64,000 bases of DNA, from positions 37,384 through 101,383 of the forward strand of contig SCQQ01000005.1 in assembly GCA_004299095.1 (NCBI GenBank). The letters are read 5' to 3'. Positions within the stretch are counted from its first letter, which is position 1. The number at the start of each line of letters is the position of its first letter. The translations under genes were made by a program, and so were the position numbers. Origin of the DNA: Burkholderiaceae bacterium (GTDB lineage Bacteria; Pseudomonadota; Gammaproteobacteria; Burkholderiales; Burkholderiaceae_C). Shown here piece by piece: positions 8,726-17,661 of this stretch. Under the pieces are notes generated by a model. The model saw nothing but the letters and a program-made list of their open reading frames with translations, had not been told where the DNA came from and made no database searches.

Positions 8726-9877
8726 TCAGAAGCGATAAGCGGCTGCGAGTCCGGTATCGGTGGGCATGCGTGCGGCCGGCACGACGACGACGTCACCGCC
8801 CCGGATGAGCACCTGTTGCGCGATATCGTCCAGCAGGTCATCCACGTCCGGCCTGGACAGGATGTCGGGGCGGATGGCGCCGCTGTCGAGGTCGAGGTGG
8901 CCCGGCACGCGGCGTGCGGCATCGACCAGCAGCGTCGCGACGCGGCCGGCGATGGCGCTGCGGGCGATCTTGGCGACATCGCTGTCGGCTCGTTCGCGCT
9001 CGTACTTGGCGTGGAACTCGTTCACCAAGTCTTGCAATCGAGCCAGGTAGCCCGGTTCGATCACCTGCCAGGCCCGCTCGCGCAGTTGTTCCAGCGAGAG
9101 TGCCCTGGGGCTCACGTCCACGGACGCAGCCAGCAGCAACGGGTTGCGGCTGACGGCGCGGTAGCGTGCGATGTTCTCCGGCAGACCGACCAGCAGCAGC
9201 GGGCGCTCCGCGGGCCGCAGGAATTGCGCCAGTACCGTCTGGTCCACGCTGCGGTAGAAGCGGGACGTGGCGGCATCGACAAGGTCGCTCTCGGAGCCTG
9301 CACCGTGCACGACGCCGGCCTGGCCGGCGTGCGAAGCCCGTGCAGCTATGAAGCGCTGGCCTTCGCGTCCGCCCGGAACGTCCTCGCTGGTGCGCGGAAA
9401 CCCCTCTGGCAAATCGAGCTCGTCGAGGTGGTCGCGATCGCCTTCGAAGAGGCGAACGCAGTCGCGCTCGAGCCCCAGGGCGTAGTAGCGATCGATCGAT
9501 TGCAGGATGCGGATCAGCGGCTTTACGTGGAAACTCAACGCGACGACGGCCAATTCCGGCACCGGGCGCGGCAACTGGTACACGCGGAACAGGTCGGCCG
9601 AACCGAGCACTACCAGGCCATCGCGCATGTGGCCGCGCCAGAACCCCGCGTCTTCGGCCAGTGCCCGAAACGGTTGCAGCAATGGCGCGGCCTTGCGCTT
9701 GGGATGGTGTTTGCGCAGCGACATTTCCAGTTCATCGACCAGGTTGCGAAAGCGCAGCGCGTCCTGCCGGCGGCCGGCCATCGCGCGATGCGTGGGTTGG
9801 TAGAGCGAGAGGCAAGGATGGCTGCTGGCTTCGAGCAAGTCGGCGGTGAAGTCATGGGAAAGCGAGCGTTGGGTCAT
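8726..9877 (-). CDS. baeRF-family protein (bacterial relative of archaeal/eukaryotic release factor eRF1)
   Basis: A protein of 383 residues starting at an ATG preceded by AGGAGG. The N-terminal part has the layout of baeRF families (PCLSLYQPTHRA, then a KNLVDELE-like helix RFRNLVDELEMSLRK and HVKPLIRIL in the middle domain). The C-terminal half has the Rossmann-like segment ending in QQVLIRGGDVVVVPAARMP, resembling the eRF1 domain-3 fold. There is no GGQ peptidyl hydrolysis motif. Known biology for baeRFs is largely predictive: a role in ribosome rescue or stress has been proposed. It lies beside a CBS-domain gene in the same orientation. Assignment rests on remembered family patterns, hence the moderate confidence. 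Confidence 0.7.
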   Translation of the reverse strand: MTQRSLSHDFTADLLEASSHPCLSLYQPTHRAMAGRRQDALRFRNLVDELEMSLRKHHPKRKAAPLLQPFRALAEDAGFWRGHMRDGLVVLGSADLFRVYQLPRPVPELAVVALSFHVKPLIRILQSIDRYYALGLERDCVRLFEGDRDHLDELDLPEGFPRTSEDVPGGREGQRFIAARASHAGQAGVVHGAGSESDLVDAATSRFYRSVDQTVLAQFLRPAERPLLLVGLPENIARYRAVSRNPLLLAASVDVSPRALSLEQLRERAWQVIEPGYLARLQDLVNEFHAKYERERADSDVAKIARSAIAGRVATLLVDAARRVPGHLDLDSGAIRPDILSRPDVDDLLDDIAQQVLIRGGDVVVVPAARMPTDTGLAAAYRF

Positions 9878-10104
9878 GGATCGGCCCTCCTGTGAAAGTG
9901 AAAAACACGGTCTTGCGGACCACGGAAGCCGTACTTCAGTGCCCGACGGCAGGCCATGCGGGCGGCTTTTCCTCGAGAACCCGAGTACCGTCGGGCCGAC
10001 GCTGCCACGTCATGTCCAAGCTGCCGCGCGGCATGCGCGCGCTCAGACCGTTGCGATCTGCGTCGGTACCGCGAGGCTTGCGTACCCGTGGATTGCACGC
10101 CACG

Positions 10105-10130
10105 CGCGGGGCCTCGGCCGGGGCCCCGCG
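10105..10130 (-). terminator. GC-rich hairpin directly behind the CBS-domain gene
   Basis: Perfect nine-base arms, CGCGGGGCC and GGCCCCGCG, at 10105-10113 and 10122-10130 around an eight-base loop, immediately after the stop of the leftward CBS gene. No T-tract follows, so it is a possible terminator or 3' stabiliser only. Confidence 0.45.
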
Positions 10131-10553
10131 TTAGAGCGCGAGTGAACGCGGCAGCTTGCCAATCAGTTGGATCAAGACGTTCAGCGCGTCCGTGGCCGTA
10201 AAAATTCCCAGCAAGCCATCGTCTTGGTCTTTGACGATGGCGCTGCCGATCTTTTTCTCGACCATCATCCGGACCACATCTTCCAGCGGAGTCTTGGCGT
10301 CGACGACCAGAGGATCAACGGTCATCAGGTCATCGGCCCGCACCTGCAGTTTCTCGGCCACGGTCAGCCCAGAAACCAAACGGATGTCGCGTTCACTGAT
10401 CACCCCGGCCAATTTGCTGCCGTCGAAGACGGGCAAGTGCCGGATGCCGTGGATCGCCATCAAATCGCGCAACTCGTCCATGTCCATATCAGCCTTGGCA
10501 GTCACGGGATGGAAAGTGGTGAATTGGTCCACCGGAACGTTTGTGGTCAGCAT
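10131..10553 (-). CDS. CBS-domain pair protein
   Basis: A protein of 140 residues made almost entirely of two CBS motifs, one in each half (DLMAIHGIRHLPVFDGSKLAGVI, and MMVEKKIGSAIVKDQDDGLLGIFTATD). Such small proteins bind adenosine nucleotides and modulate partners. No enzyme domain is attached. The ATG at 10553 is chosen because AAAGGAG lies eight bases upstream. Its neighbours (baeRF, FtsH, Crp/Fnr) suggest a stress/energy-status role, which is inference. Confidence 0.88.
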   Translation of the reverse strand: MLTTNVPVDQFTTFHPVTAKADMDMDELRDLMAIHGIRHLPVFDGSKLAGVISERDIRLVSGLTVAEKLQVRADDLMTVDPLVVDAKTPLEDVVRMMVEKKIGSAIVKDQDDGLLGIFTATDALNVLIQLIGKLPRSLAL

Positions 10554-11370
10554 GAGCGAACTCCTTTGATGGACCGCGCAAGGAAGCACGGACAGCGAAT
10601 TGGTTACAGCGCAACAGCCTACGGCAATGATCCGTGGCCCCTTTGATCAGGCGCATGCGGACTCAGCGCGAATTGAGGTAGCGCCGGAGACGGCATCGCG
10701 CTTCGACGATGGGCGCTCTTGGCCGACAGGTGCCGCTGCCGGCCCCAAGGTGCAGAGGTGAGCGCGGTTCTTGCGGTCGCTGCGCACCACCTGTTCCAAC
10801 CTGCGCGGGTTGCCCGTCCCATTCGCATCGCCTGCCTGAAATCCACGGCCCTTGTCCTCACCGGACGCGCCGAATTCGAATGCACCACACGCCAGTGACG
10901 ATGCGGCCGTTGAAGCAGTCATTGCCAAGGCGTTGAAGTCGATTTCGAGGGTGCTGTTTACCGGCGGACGCGGACACGTCGCACAAAACGGACCTCCCGC
11001 AGCCAGATGGACCAACGCGGCACTCACCCGGTTGATCTCGGTCAACAGCCAGACGGCCCGAGGTGCCCAGAATGCGGGCTCGTTCATGGCTTCGCCTGCG
11101 CCGTGACGGCTGACTCAAGTGAACCGGCCGGCAACGCGCGCCGCGTCCCGTCTGTTCCTGGACACCGGAGTTTTCGCGCTGTTCTCTCTCCTGCCAGCGA
11201 ACGCACCCGCCGGACGCGAATCGGCGTCGCGTATGAACACCGAATGAACGCGACGTTCAGCACCGGTTCACCAGGGCCTCCCAACAATCGCGGACAGGTG
11301 CAAAACGACATCGCGCAACAGCAACCCGGTGCACGTCACGTACGTGGAAATCGGCACAAGGAGAGAACTG
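10554..11370. other. Intergenic region upstream of the flavinylation operon
   Basis: About 820 bases between a leftward CBS gene and the rightward PepSY gene. No protein family was recognised on either strand. One leftward frame (10647-11087) ends in KRDAVSGATSIR, which imitates an ApbE flavinylation site (see findings) but the rest of that frame is not an FMN-binding domain. Promoters for the genes on both sides should lie here. Confidence 0.4.
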
Positions 11371-11787
11371 ATGAAACTGACCGCATACCCCATGGTTGCC
11401 GCGCTGTTGATCACGCTGGGCACGGCGGCGCTGCCGGCGCTGGCCGCTGACGACTGTGACGTGCCGATCGAGCGCTGGCAACCGCGCGAAGCCGTCCTGC
11501 AGATGGCCGCGAGCCGGGGCTGGAACGTCGAGCGCCTGAAGATCGACGACGGCTGCTACGAGCTGCGTGGCACCGACGCCGAAGGGCACCGCTTCAAGGC
11601 CAAGATTGATCCGGAGACGCTGGCCACCGTCAAGATGAAAGTGCGCGAACGCAGCCGGGATCGAGACCGCAAGCACCGCGATGAAAGCCGCAATGCCACG
11701 CCGCTCCACCAGCCTCCAGGCGTCGCAAGTTCGGGCGCCACAGATCACTCGACCTCCGGTGCGTCGCCGCACAAACAAGTGGATTGA
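11371..11787 (+). CDS. Small secreted PepSY-domain protein
   Basis: A protein of 138 residues. The ATG at 11371 follows AAGGAGAGAACTG. The N-terminus is a cleavable signal peptide (MKLTAYPMVAALLITLG, cut near ALA-ADD). Residues about 30-90 form a PepSY-like domain (REAVLQMAASRGWNVERLKIDDGCYELRG, then a KAKIDPETL strand). The tail is charged and low-complexity, with two small SGAT/SGAS strings. PepSY proteins are periplasmic partners of transmembrane redox proteins. It is the first gene of a four-gene block with DUF2271, the PepSY-TM reductase and ApbE. Confidence 0.8.
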   Translation: MKLTAYPMVAALLITLGTAALPALAADDCDVPIERWQPREAVLQMAASRGWNVERLKIDDGCYELRGTDAEGHRFKAKIDPETLATVKMKVRERSRDRDRKHRDESRNATPLHQPPGVASSGATDHSTSGASPHKQVD

Positions 11788-11812
11788 ACCCATTCAACAA
11801 GGAGCCATGACC

Positions 11813-12289
11813 ATGTCCAAACCCGTCTTCACCACCTTCGCAGTCGCCTGCGCGATGGCTTTGCCGATGCTGGCCCACAGCCGACCGGTGACGATTTCGA
11901 CCACCCTGAAGAACTACGGCGGCAACGGCGCCTATCTGGCCGTTTACCTGACCGATGCCAAAGGCGCCTACGCCCGCACCTTGTGGGTGGCCGGCGGCAA
12001 GGCCAAGTATTACAAGCATCTGAGCGACTGGACGCGTCTGTCCGCTGGCGACGCCAAGCGGCTCGACGGCGTCACCGGCGCGAGCGTCGGCGCCGGACGG
12101 ACGCTGAAGGTCACCGCCGACCTGGCCGATGCGTTGATCGACGCCGGCTACGAAATCCGCGTGGACGCGGCGGCCGAAGACATGCGCGAAAGCCCGTCGG
12201 AAGTGCGCGTGCCGCTGACCGCGGGCGGCAGTGGCAAGGCGCAGGCGGGAAAGCAGTACATCCAGTCGCTCACCTACCAACTGCAGTGA
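11813..12289 (+). CDS. DUF2271-family periplasmic protein with a flavinylation-like motif
   Basis: About 158 residues from the ATG at 11813, which has AAGGAG eight bases upstream; an ATG two codons earlier (11807) is too close to that site. A signal peptide (TFAVACAMALPMLAHS) is followed by a compact DUF2271 domain: GAYLAVYLTDAKGAYARTLWV, AKYYKHLSDWTRL. The string DGVTGASVG fits the D-x-x-S/T-G-A-S/T pattern at which ApbE attaches FMN through phosphoester linkage to Ser/Thr. With ApbE and a PepSY reductase in the same operon, a covalently bound FMN electron carrier is a good inference. The attachment itself is not shown by sequence. Confidence 0.82.
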   Translation: MSKPVFTTFAVACAMALPMLAHSRPVTISTTLKNYGGNGAYLAVYLTDAKGAYARTLWVAGGKAKYYKHLSDWTRLSAGDAKRLDGVTGASVGAGRTLKVTADLADALIDAGYEIRVDAAAEDMRESPSEVRVPLTAGGSGKAQAGKQYIQSLTYQLQ

Positions 12290-12396
12290 CGACCCTGAGC
12301 GTGTTGCGCCCCGACCCGCGTTGACGCAAGTCGACCGGATGAAGTGGTGCGAGCGCTGCAAACCGACGGTCCCACCAAATCACGGAGAAGGACACC

Positions 12397-14601
12397 ATGA
12401 CTTGGCGATTCCTGCACCGCTGGCTCGGACTCGTGGCCGGCAGCGTGGCGCTGGTGCTCGGCATCAGCGGCGTCATTCTCGCGTCCTATGCCACGATCGA
12501 TGCGTGGCGATCGGTACCGGCTGCAGCCGATCTTCCCATCTCGACCCTCGCTGAGCGCGTAGCGCGCACCGTCAAGGGCGCCGAGCAGATCCGGCGCCTG
12601 CCCTCGGGCGACGTCGTCGTCTATTCATTTGACGGCGGCCAGGCCCGAACCGCGCGCATCGACCCGCTTGATGGCCGGGTGTTGGGCAGCTACCAACCCC
12701 CGGCCCTGTCGCGCTGGGTGAAAAACCTGCACCGCACCTTCCTCCTTGGTGACGCCGGGCGAGTTCTGGGCGCGAGCGTGGCGCTGGCGATGCTGTTGTT
12801 GTCGACTTCAGGGCTGGTGTTGATGGCACGCCGCATGGGTGGCTGGCGGCGCCTCGCTGGGCGCGTGCGCGGCAGCACGCTGCAACGCGTGCACGTGGTG
12901 ACGGGACGCGTGGCGGTCGGGGTGCTGGCGCTCACTTCGGTCACCGCGCTCTACATGAGCGCTGCAACCTTCAGCCTGGTTCCCGTGGAAAGCAGCGACG
13001 ACCCGGACGTCACGTCGCAAGCAGCAACCGCTGGCGATCTGCCGGCGATCGAGCTGCCGCTGCTGCAAACGCTTCGCGTCCGGGATTTGCGCAAGCTGAG
13101 CTTCCCGTCCGCGAGCGACCCGCAAGACACCTGGGAAGTGGCGACCAACCAGGGTTCTGGCTGGATCGACCGCCACACCGGAAAAACCCTGGCCTGGGCG
13201 AACGCAGCGCCCGCGCAACGCATTTACGACTGGGTGCTGCTGCTGCACACCGGTGACGGGGCGTGGGTGTGGGCGCTGGTGCTGGCCGCGATGGGCGCGA
13301 GCATTCCGCTCTTCTGGGCGACCGGCTTGTTGCTGTGGCGGCAGGCGCGGCGCCAGACGCCAAAAATCCGTGACAACAGCGCGCTGCGCGGCGCCGAAGT
13401 ACTGCTTTTCGTGGCAAGCGAAAGCGGCTCCACTTGGGGCTTTGCGGAAGCCCTGCACCGCGCGTTCGTCCAAGCGGGGCAGCGCGTGCACACCGGCGGG
13501 CTGGAACGTTTCCAGGCCGGATCGGCCCGGCAAATTTTCGTCCTGGCCGCCACCTACGGCGACGGCCAGGCGCCGGCGCATGCGGCGCGAGCATTGGAGC
13601 GCATCGCCGCGCAGCCCGCCAGCGCGGCCCCGGTCACCGTGCTGGGCTTTGGTGACCGCCAGTTTGGCGCCTTTTGCGCTTTTGCCGAAGCGCTCGACAA
13701 GCAGCTCCGCGTCCAGGGTTGGGGTGAGACGTTGCCGCTGGAGCGCATTCACCAGCAGTCGGCGCAACAGTTCGCGCGCTGGGGCGAAACGCTTGCCAAG
13801 GCGCTGCGCCAGCCGCTGCGAATCGATTACGTGCCACGCGTGCCGCCGACCACGACGCTCACGCTCGTATCGCGCCAGGACTTTGCCGGCGGCGCGGGCC
13901 AGCCGGCGGCCATCCTGCGGTTCGCCTGGCCGCGGCAGGGAACCCTTGCATGGCTCTCCGGGCGCGCGCTGCCGCACTTTGCCGCCGGTGACCTCGTCGG
14001 CATCGTGGCGCCGGACGTCAGCGTGCCACGCTACTACTCCCTGGCTTCGAGCTGGCGCGACGGATTCCTTGAAATCTGCGTGCGCAAGCTGCCGGAAGGC
14101 GTGTGCTCGGTTTTCCTGCATGCACTCAAACCCGGCGACACCGTCCAGGTTTTCATCAAGGCCAACCCCGGCTTCACGCTCGAGCGATCGCACGCCCCGG
14201 TGTTGCTGATCGGCGCCGGCACCGGCGTCGCGCCGCTCGCCGGTTTCATTCGCGGCAACCGCAAGCGCCATCCCATGCACTTGTTTTTCGGCTCGCGCGA
14301 TCCGGCCAAGGACTTCTATTTCGGGCACGAAATCGAGCGCTGGCTCGATGCCGGCCAACTCGCCAGCCTGCGCACCGCGTTCTCGCGGACGCCGGAGGGC
14401 GGCGGCTACGTGCAGGACGCGCTGCGCCGCGATGCCAAACGCATTCAGGAACTCGCGGCCCAGGGTGCCATCGTCCGCGTCTGCGGCAGCCGCCCGATGG
14501 CGCAAGGCGTGGTCGACGCGCTCAACGACATCCTGGGCGCGGTGAAGCTCAGCGTGCAACAACTCAAGGCCGGTGGGCGCTATGCCGAAGACGTGTTTTG
14601 A
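12397..14601 (+). CDS. PepSY-TM / flavodoxin / NAD(P)H-flavin reductase fusion protein
   Basis: A protein of 734 residues. The N-terminal part is a PepSY-associated membrane module (MTWRFLHRWLGLVAGSVALV and further helices near residues 125, 170 and 290) with an extracytoplasmic PepSY portion. A flavodoxin domain follows (LLFVASESGSTWGFAEAL; FVLAATYGDGQAP), then a sulfite-reductase-alpha-like FAD domain (PRYYSLASSW) and an NAD(P)-binding domain (LLIGAGTGVAPLAGFI, HLFFGSRDPAKDFYFG). It should take electrons from cytosolic NAD(P)H and pass them across the inner membrane to periplasmic flavoproteins. CGGAGAAGGACACC precedes the ATG. The stop overlaps apbE by 20 bases. Confidence 0.9.
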   Translation: MTWRFLHRWLGLVAGSVALVLGISGVILASYATIDAWRSVPAAADLPISTLAERVARTVKGAEQIRRLPSGDVVVYSFDGGQARTARIDPLDGRVLGSYQPPALSRWVKNLHRTFLLGDAGRVLGASVALAMLLLSTSGLVLMARRMGGWRRLAGRVRGSTLQRVHVVTGRVAVGVLALTSVTALYMSAATFSLVPVESSDDPDVTSQAATAGDLPAIELPLLQTLRVRDLRKLSFPSASDPQDTWEVATNQGSGWIDRHTGKTLAWANAAPAQRIYDWVLLLHTGDGAWVWALVLAAMGASIPLFWATGLLLWRQARRQTPKIRDNSALRGAEVLLFVASESGSTWGFAEALHRAFVQAGQRVHTGGLERFQAGSARQIFVLAATYGDGQAPAHAARALERIAAQPASAAPVTVLGFGDRQFGAFCAFAEALDKQLRVQGWGETLPLERIHQQSAQQFARWGETLAKALRQPLRIDYVPRVPPTTTLTLVSRQDFAGGAGQPAAILRFAWPRQGTLAWLSGRALPHFAAGDLVGIVAPDVSVPRYYSLASSWRDGFLEICVRKLPEGVCSVFLHALKPGDTVQVFIKANPGFTLERSHAPVLLIGAGTGVAPLAGFIRGNRKRHPMHLFFGSRDPAKDFYFGHEIERWLDAGQLASLRTAFSRTPEGGGYVQDALRRDAKRIQELAAQGAIVRVCGSRPMAQGVVDALNDILGAVKLSVQQLKAGGRYAEDVF

Positions 14602-15586
14602 CTCGACTTCCCGGCAGCTTTCAGGCGCGTCTGACGGTCGGACAAGGCTGAAGCTGAGCGGCCCGACGATGGGCACGCGTTGGTCGCTCGTCTGCGATGC
14701 CGGCCCGGCCGTGAATGCCGCCGACCTGCAGCGCGCGCTCGCTGCCGCCGTGGACGAAGTCGATTGCCAGATGTCGCCCTGGAAGCCCGACAGCGACCTG
14801 ATGCGCCTCAACGCAGCGCCGCCAGAACAGTGGGTCGCGCTGCCGGCGGCAACGGTCGAAGTGCTCGCCCGTGCGCTCGAAGTCTCGCGGCAAAGCGCGG
14901 GCGCCTTCGACCCCGCGGTGGGAGCGCTGGTCAACGCCTGGGGCTTCGGCGCGGCGCGCGCCGCGCCCGACACAGTAGCGATCCGTTCTGCCCGCTCAGA
15001 GGGCGGGCGGCCCGCGTATCGCTGGCTGGAGCTGGATCACGCCGCCGGCCGGGCGTGCAAGCGCGCGCCATTCAAGCTCGACTTGTGCGGCGTCGCCAAA
15101 GGCTACGCGGTCGATCGCATGGTCGCGGTGCTGCAAAAACGCGGTGTGGCGCATGCGCTCGCTGCCATCGACGGCGAGCTGCGCGCCATCGGCAGCCAGG
15201 CGGACGGCCGCCCTTGGGCGGTGGCGCTGGAGAGCCCGCTGGACGACCAACGGGCTGTGCACGCCGTCATCGAAGTGCAGGACCTGGCGCTCGCAACCTC
15301 GGGCGACTACCGGCATTTCGTGCAGGCCGGCAGCGTGCGCATCGCCCACACCATGGACGGACGCGCAGGCGTGCCGGTGAACAACGGCGTCGCCTCGGTC
15401 ACGGTGCTGGCGCGCGACTGCATGAGCGCCGACGCCTGGGCCACCGCGCTGCTCGTGGCAGGAGCGGACGAAGGCCTGGCGCTGGCGCAGCGCTTCGGCC
15501 TGGAGGTGCTGTTCCTGCTGCGGCGCGACGGACAATTGGTCGAACTCGGCTTGGGGCGCTTTGCGGCGTTGCCGTCCCCGCAGTGA
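14582..15586 (+). CDS. apbE: FAD:protein FMN transferase (ApbE)
   Basis: A protein of 334 residues from the ATG at 14582; a GTG at 14573 is an alternative. Conserved ApbE strings are present: GPTMGTRW near the N-terminus, SAGAFDPAVGALVNAWGFG, DLCGVAKGYAVDRM, ATSGDYRHF and the metal/FAD-site segment SADAWATALLVAG. The enzyme transfers FMN from FAD to a Ser/Thr on target proteins, usually in the periplasm. No obvious signal peptide was seen. It overlaps the reductase gene and closes the operon; the DUF2271 protein is its likely local substrate. Confidence 0.92.
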   Translation: MPKTCFDSTSRQLSGASDGRTRLKLSGPTMGTRWSLVCDAGPAVNAADLQRALAAAVDEVDCQMSPWKPDSDLMRLNAAPPEQWVALPAATVEVLARALEVSRQSAGAFDPAVGALVNAWGFGAARAAPDTVAIRSARSEGGRPAYRWLELDHAAGRACKRAPFKLDLCGVAKGYAVDRMVAVLQKRGVAHALAAIDGELRAIGSQADGRPWAVALESPLDDQRAVHAVIEVQDLALATSGDYRHFVQAGSVRIAHTMDGRAGVPVNNGVASVTVLARDCMSADAWATALLVAGADEGLALAQRFGLEVLFLLRRDGQLVELGLGRFAALPSPQ

Positions 15587-15611
15587 GACGGGCCGGACGA
15601 ACCGCAAATTC

Positions 15612-15628
15612 GGGCGTATCGAACGCCC
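15612..15628 (+). terminator. Short hairpin behind apbE
   Basis: GGGCGT and ACGCCC arms with a five-base loop, 25 bases after the apbE stop, followed by TCTT. It is a weak terminator candidate. Confidence 0.3.
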
Positions 15629-15865
15629 TCTTGGCGCCGCGTTCGTTCGCTTGGAAAAAACCTGATCGAGATTGCGCCACGAAGCGTGCGCCGGCCTGGA
15701 AGCCGCAGTGCGCCTCGCCACCCTCGAATTCCGCTCTCCACCGGCTGTGGAAGTGGAGTGGAGCAGAGCCGGGCCGGAACGGGGCGTTGACGCCCATTCG
15801 TCGTCGTGAGCGCACCAATAGACCTTTCAATCTTCAAGGTTTTGATCGAGCGCGTCGTTATCTAT

Positions 15866-15889
15866 AAGATAGTAACTACTCACTATCTT
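15866..15889. promoter_or_regulatory. Palindromic operator candidate in front of tetR
   Basis: Perfect eight-base inverted arms AAGATAGT and ACTATCTT separated by eight bases, centred 27 bases before the tetR ATG. The surrounding 40 bases are strikingly AT-rich in an otherwise GC-rich region. Position and symmetry fit autoregulation by the TetR protein, which would then control the whole exporter operon. Confidence 0.7.
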
Positions 15890-15904
15890 CTATCACGCGA
15901 TGCC

Positions 15905-16513
15905 ATGAATGAACCGAACCATTACCTGTCCGCAGACGATCGGCGCGCTGCCACGGTGGGCGCAGTCGTCGAACTCGCCGCCGAGCAAAACCCGGCGCAA
16001 ATCACCACCGCCGTGATCGCCCAGCACATGGGCGTCACGCAGGGCGCGCTGTTCCGCCACTTCCAGAACAAGGACGCCATCCTGCAGGCGACCATGGCGT
16101 GGGTGAGCAAACGCCTGCTCGCGCGCGTCGACCGGGCGGCGCGCGGTGCGGCGTCGCCGCTGGCGGCACTGGAGGCGATCTTCCGGACGCATACCGATTT
16201 CCTGGCGAAGTACCCGGGAGTCCCGCGCATGGTGTTCGGCCAGTTGCAGCGGCCTGAAAAGACCGCCGCCAAGGAACTGGTGCAGTCCATGCTGGCGCGG
16301 TACGGCGCACGAGTGCGCACGCTCCTCGCCGACGGCAAGGCGAGCGGGGAACTCGATGCCGCACTCGACGTGGATGCCGCGGCGCTGCTGTTCATCGGAA
16401 CGATCCAGGGGCTCGTCATGCAGTCGCTGCTGGCGGACGATCCCCGGCGCATCCACACGGGCGCTGCGCCGGCGTTTGCCATCTACCGTCGCGGCATCGC
16501 GAGCGCCTCATGA
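15905..16513 (+). CDS. TetR-family transcriptional regulator
   Basis: A protein of 202 residues. The N-terminal helix-turn-helix is clear (QITTAVIAQHMGVTQGALFRHFQNKDAI). The C-terminal part is a helical ligand-binding domain of the AcrR_C-like kind. The ATG at 15905 is chosen because the frame upstream runs through the palindromic operator. It shares ATGA with the adaptor gene, so regulator and exporter are co-translated. It probably represses the operon until an exported compound binds. Confidence 0.9.
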   Translation: MNEPNHYLSADDRRAATVGAVVELAAEQNPAQITTAVIAQHMGVTQGALFRHFQNKDAILQATMAWVSKRLLARVDRAARGAASPLAALEAIFRTHTDFLAKYPGVPRMVFGQLQRPEKTAAKELVQSMLARYGARVRTLLADGKASGELDAALDVDAAALLFIGTIQGLVMQSLLADDPRRIHTGAAPAFAIYRRGIASAS

Positions 16514-17661
16514 AATTCCCGCGTCTGCAACGCCGCACGCTGGCACTGATCGCGGTGACGCTGCCGCTGGCGCTGGCCTTCATTTACGTCGCCGTGCGCT
16601 CCGGACCGCTGGCGCCAGTGGCCGTCACGGTCACGACGGTCGAATCCCAAGGCATCACGCCTGCGCTGGCCGGCATTGGCACGGTACAGGCGCGCTACAC
16701 CTACAAGATCGGCCCAACCGCAGCCGGACGCGTGCTGCGGCTCGACGTGCACGTCGGCGATACGGTCAAGGCCGGTCAAGTGCTGGGGGAAATGGATCCG
16801 GTTGACCTGGATGCACGTCTGCGCGCGCAGCAAGCGACGATCAAGAGCGCCGACGCCGCGGCGCGCCAGTCCGAAACCCGGCAGTCCTTTGCCCGCACGC
16901 AGGCCACGCGTTATGCGCAACTGCTGGCCGTCAAGGGCACCAGCGAGGAAGTCGCCGTCACCAAGCGGCAGGACCTGACGCTGGCCGACGCCGCACTGGC
17001 TGCGGCGCGTGCTGACAGCGCGCGACTGCGGGCGGAGTTGCAGGCGTTGCGTGCGCAGCGCGACAACCTCAAGCTGGTTGCGCCGGTGGCCGGCCTGGTG
17101 ACGGCGCGCGACGTCGATCCCGGAACCACCGTGGTCGCAGGCCAGGCGGTGGTCGAGCTGATCGACCCGGCGAGCCTGTGGGTCGATGCGCGCTTCGACC
17201 AGATCAGCGCCGCGGGCCTCGCCGCCGGCCTGCCCGCGCGCATCGCGCTGCGTTCCGGCCAGAACCGGAGTGTCGACGGCCGCGTGCTGCGCGTCGAACC
17301 GCGCGCCGACGCCGTGACCGAGGAAACGCTGGCCAAGACCACCTTCGACGAACTGCCGAACGTGCTGCCGCCCATCGGCGAGCTCGCCGAAGTCACGGTG
17401 CAACTGGCCCCGCTGCCGGCCGCGCCGACGATCCCCAACGCCGCTCTCCGCACCGTGGGCGGTAAGCGCGGCGTCTGGAAAGTCGTGCACAGCGCCCTGA
17501 AGTTCACGCCCATCGAGGTCGGGCGCTCCGACCTCGAGGGCCGGGTGCAGGTACGCGCGGGACTCGCGGCGGGTGATCGCGTGGTCGTCTACGGCGAGAA
17601 GCCGCTCACCACGAGGAGCCGGATCCACGTGGTCGAGCGCCTGCCTGGAGTGGCGCCATGA
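16510..17661 (+). CDS. Periplasmic adaptor (membrane fusion protein) of an ABC exporter
   Basis: A protein of 383 residues with one N-terminal membrane anchor (TLALIAVTLPLALAFIYVAV). A barrel-sandwich/lipoyl half-motif (GRVLRLDVHVGDTVKAGQVL), an alpha-hairpin coiled coil (about residues 95-185) and the second half-motif (LVAPVAGLVTARDVDPGTTV) follow, then a beta barrel. It bridges the inner-membrane ABC permease and an outer-membrane channel. It overlaps tetR and the permease by four bases at each end. The set resembles DevB of DevBCA. Confidence 0.88.
   Translation: MKFPRLQRRTLALIAVTLPLALAFIYVAVRSGPLAPVAVTVTTVESQGITPALAGIGTVQARYTYKIGPTAAGRVLRLDVHVGDTVKAGQVLGEMDPVDLDARLRAQQATIKSADAAARQSETRQSFARTQATRYAQLLAVKGTSEEVAVTKRQDLTLADAALAAARADSARLRAELQALRAQRDNLKLVAPVAGLVTARDVDPGTTVVAGQAVVELIDPASLWVDARFDQISAAGLAAGLPARIALRSGQNRSVDGRVLRVEPRADAVTEETLAKTTFDELPNVLPPIGELAEVTVQLAPLPAAPTIPNAALRTVGGKRGVWKVVHSALKFTPIEVGRSDLEGRVQVRAGLAAGDRVVVYGEKPLTTRSRIHVVERLPGVAP

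Noticed and set aside
12808..14973. Leftward 721-codon open frame opposite the reductase fusion and apbE
   Set aside because: Antisense frame with no motifs; the plus strand carries flavodoxin, FAD and NAD(P) motifs and ApbE.
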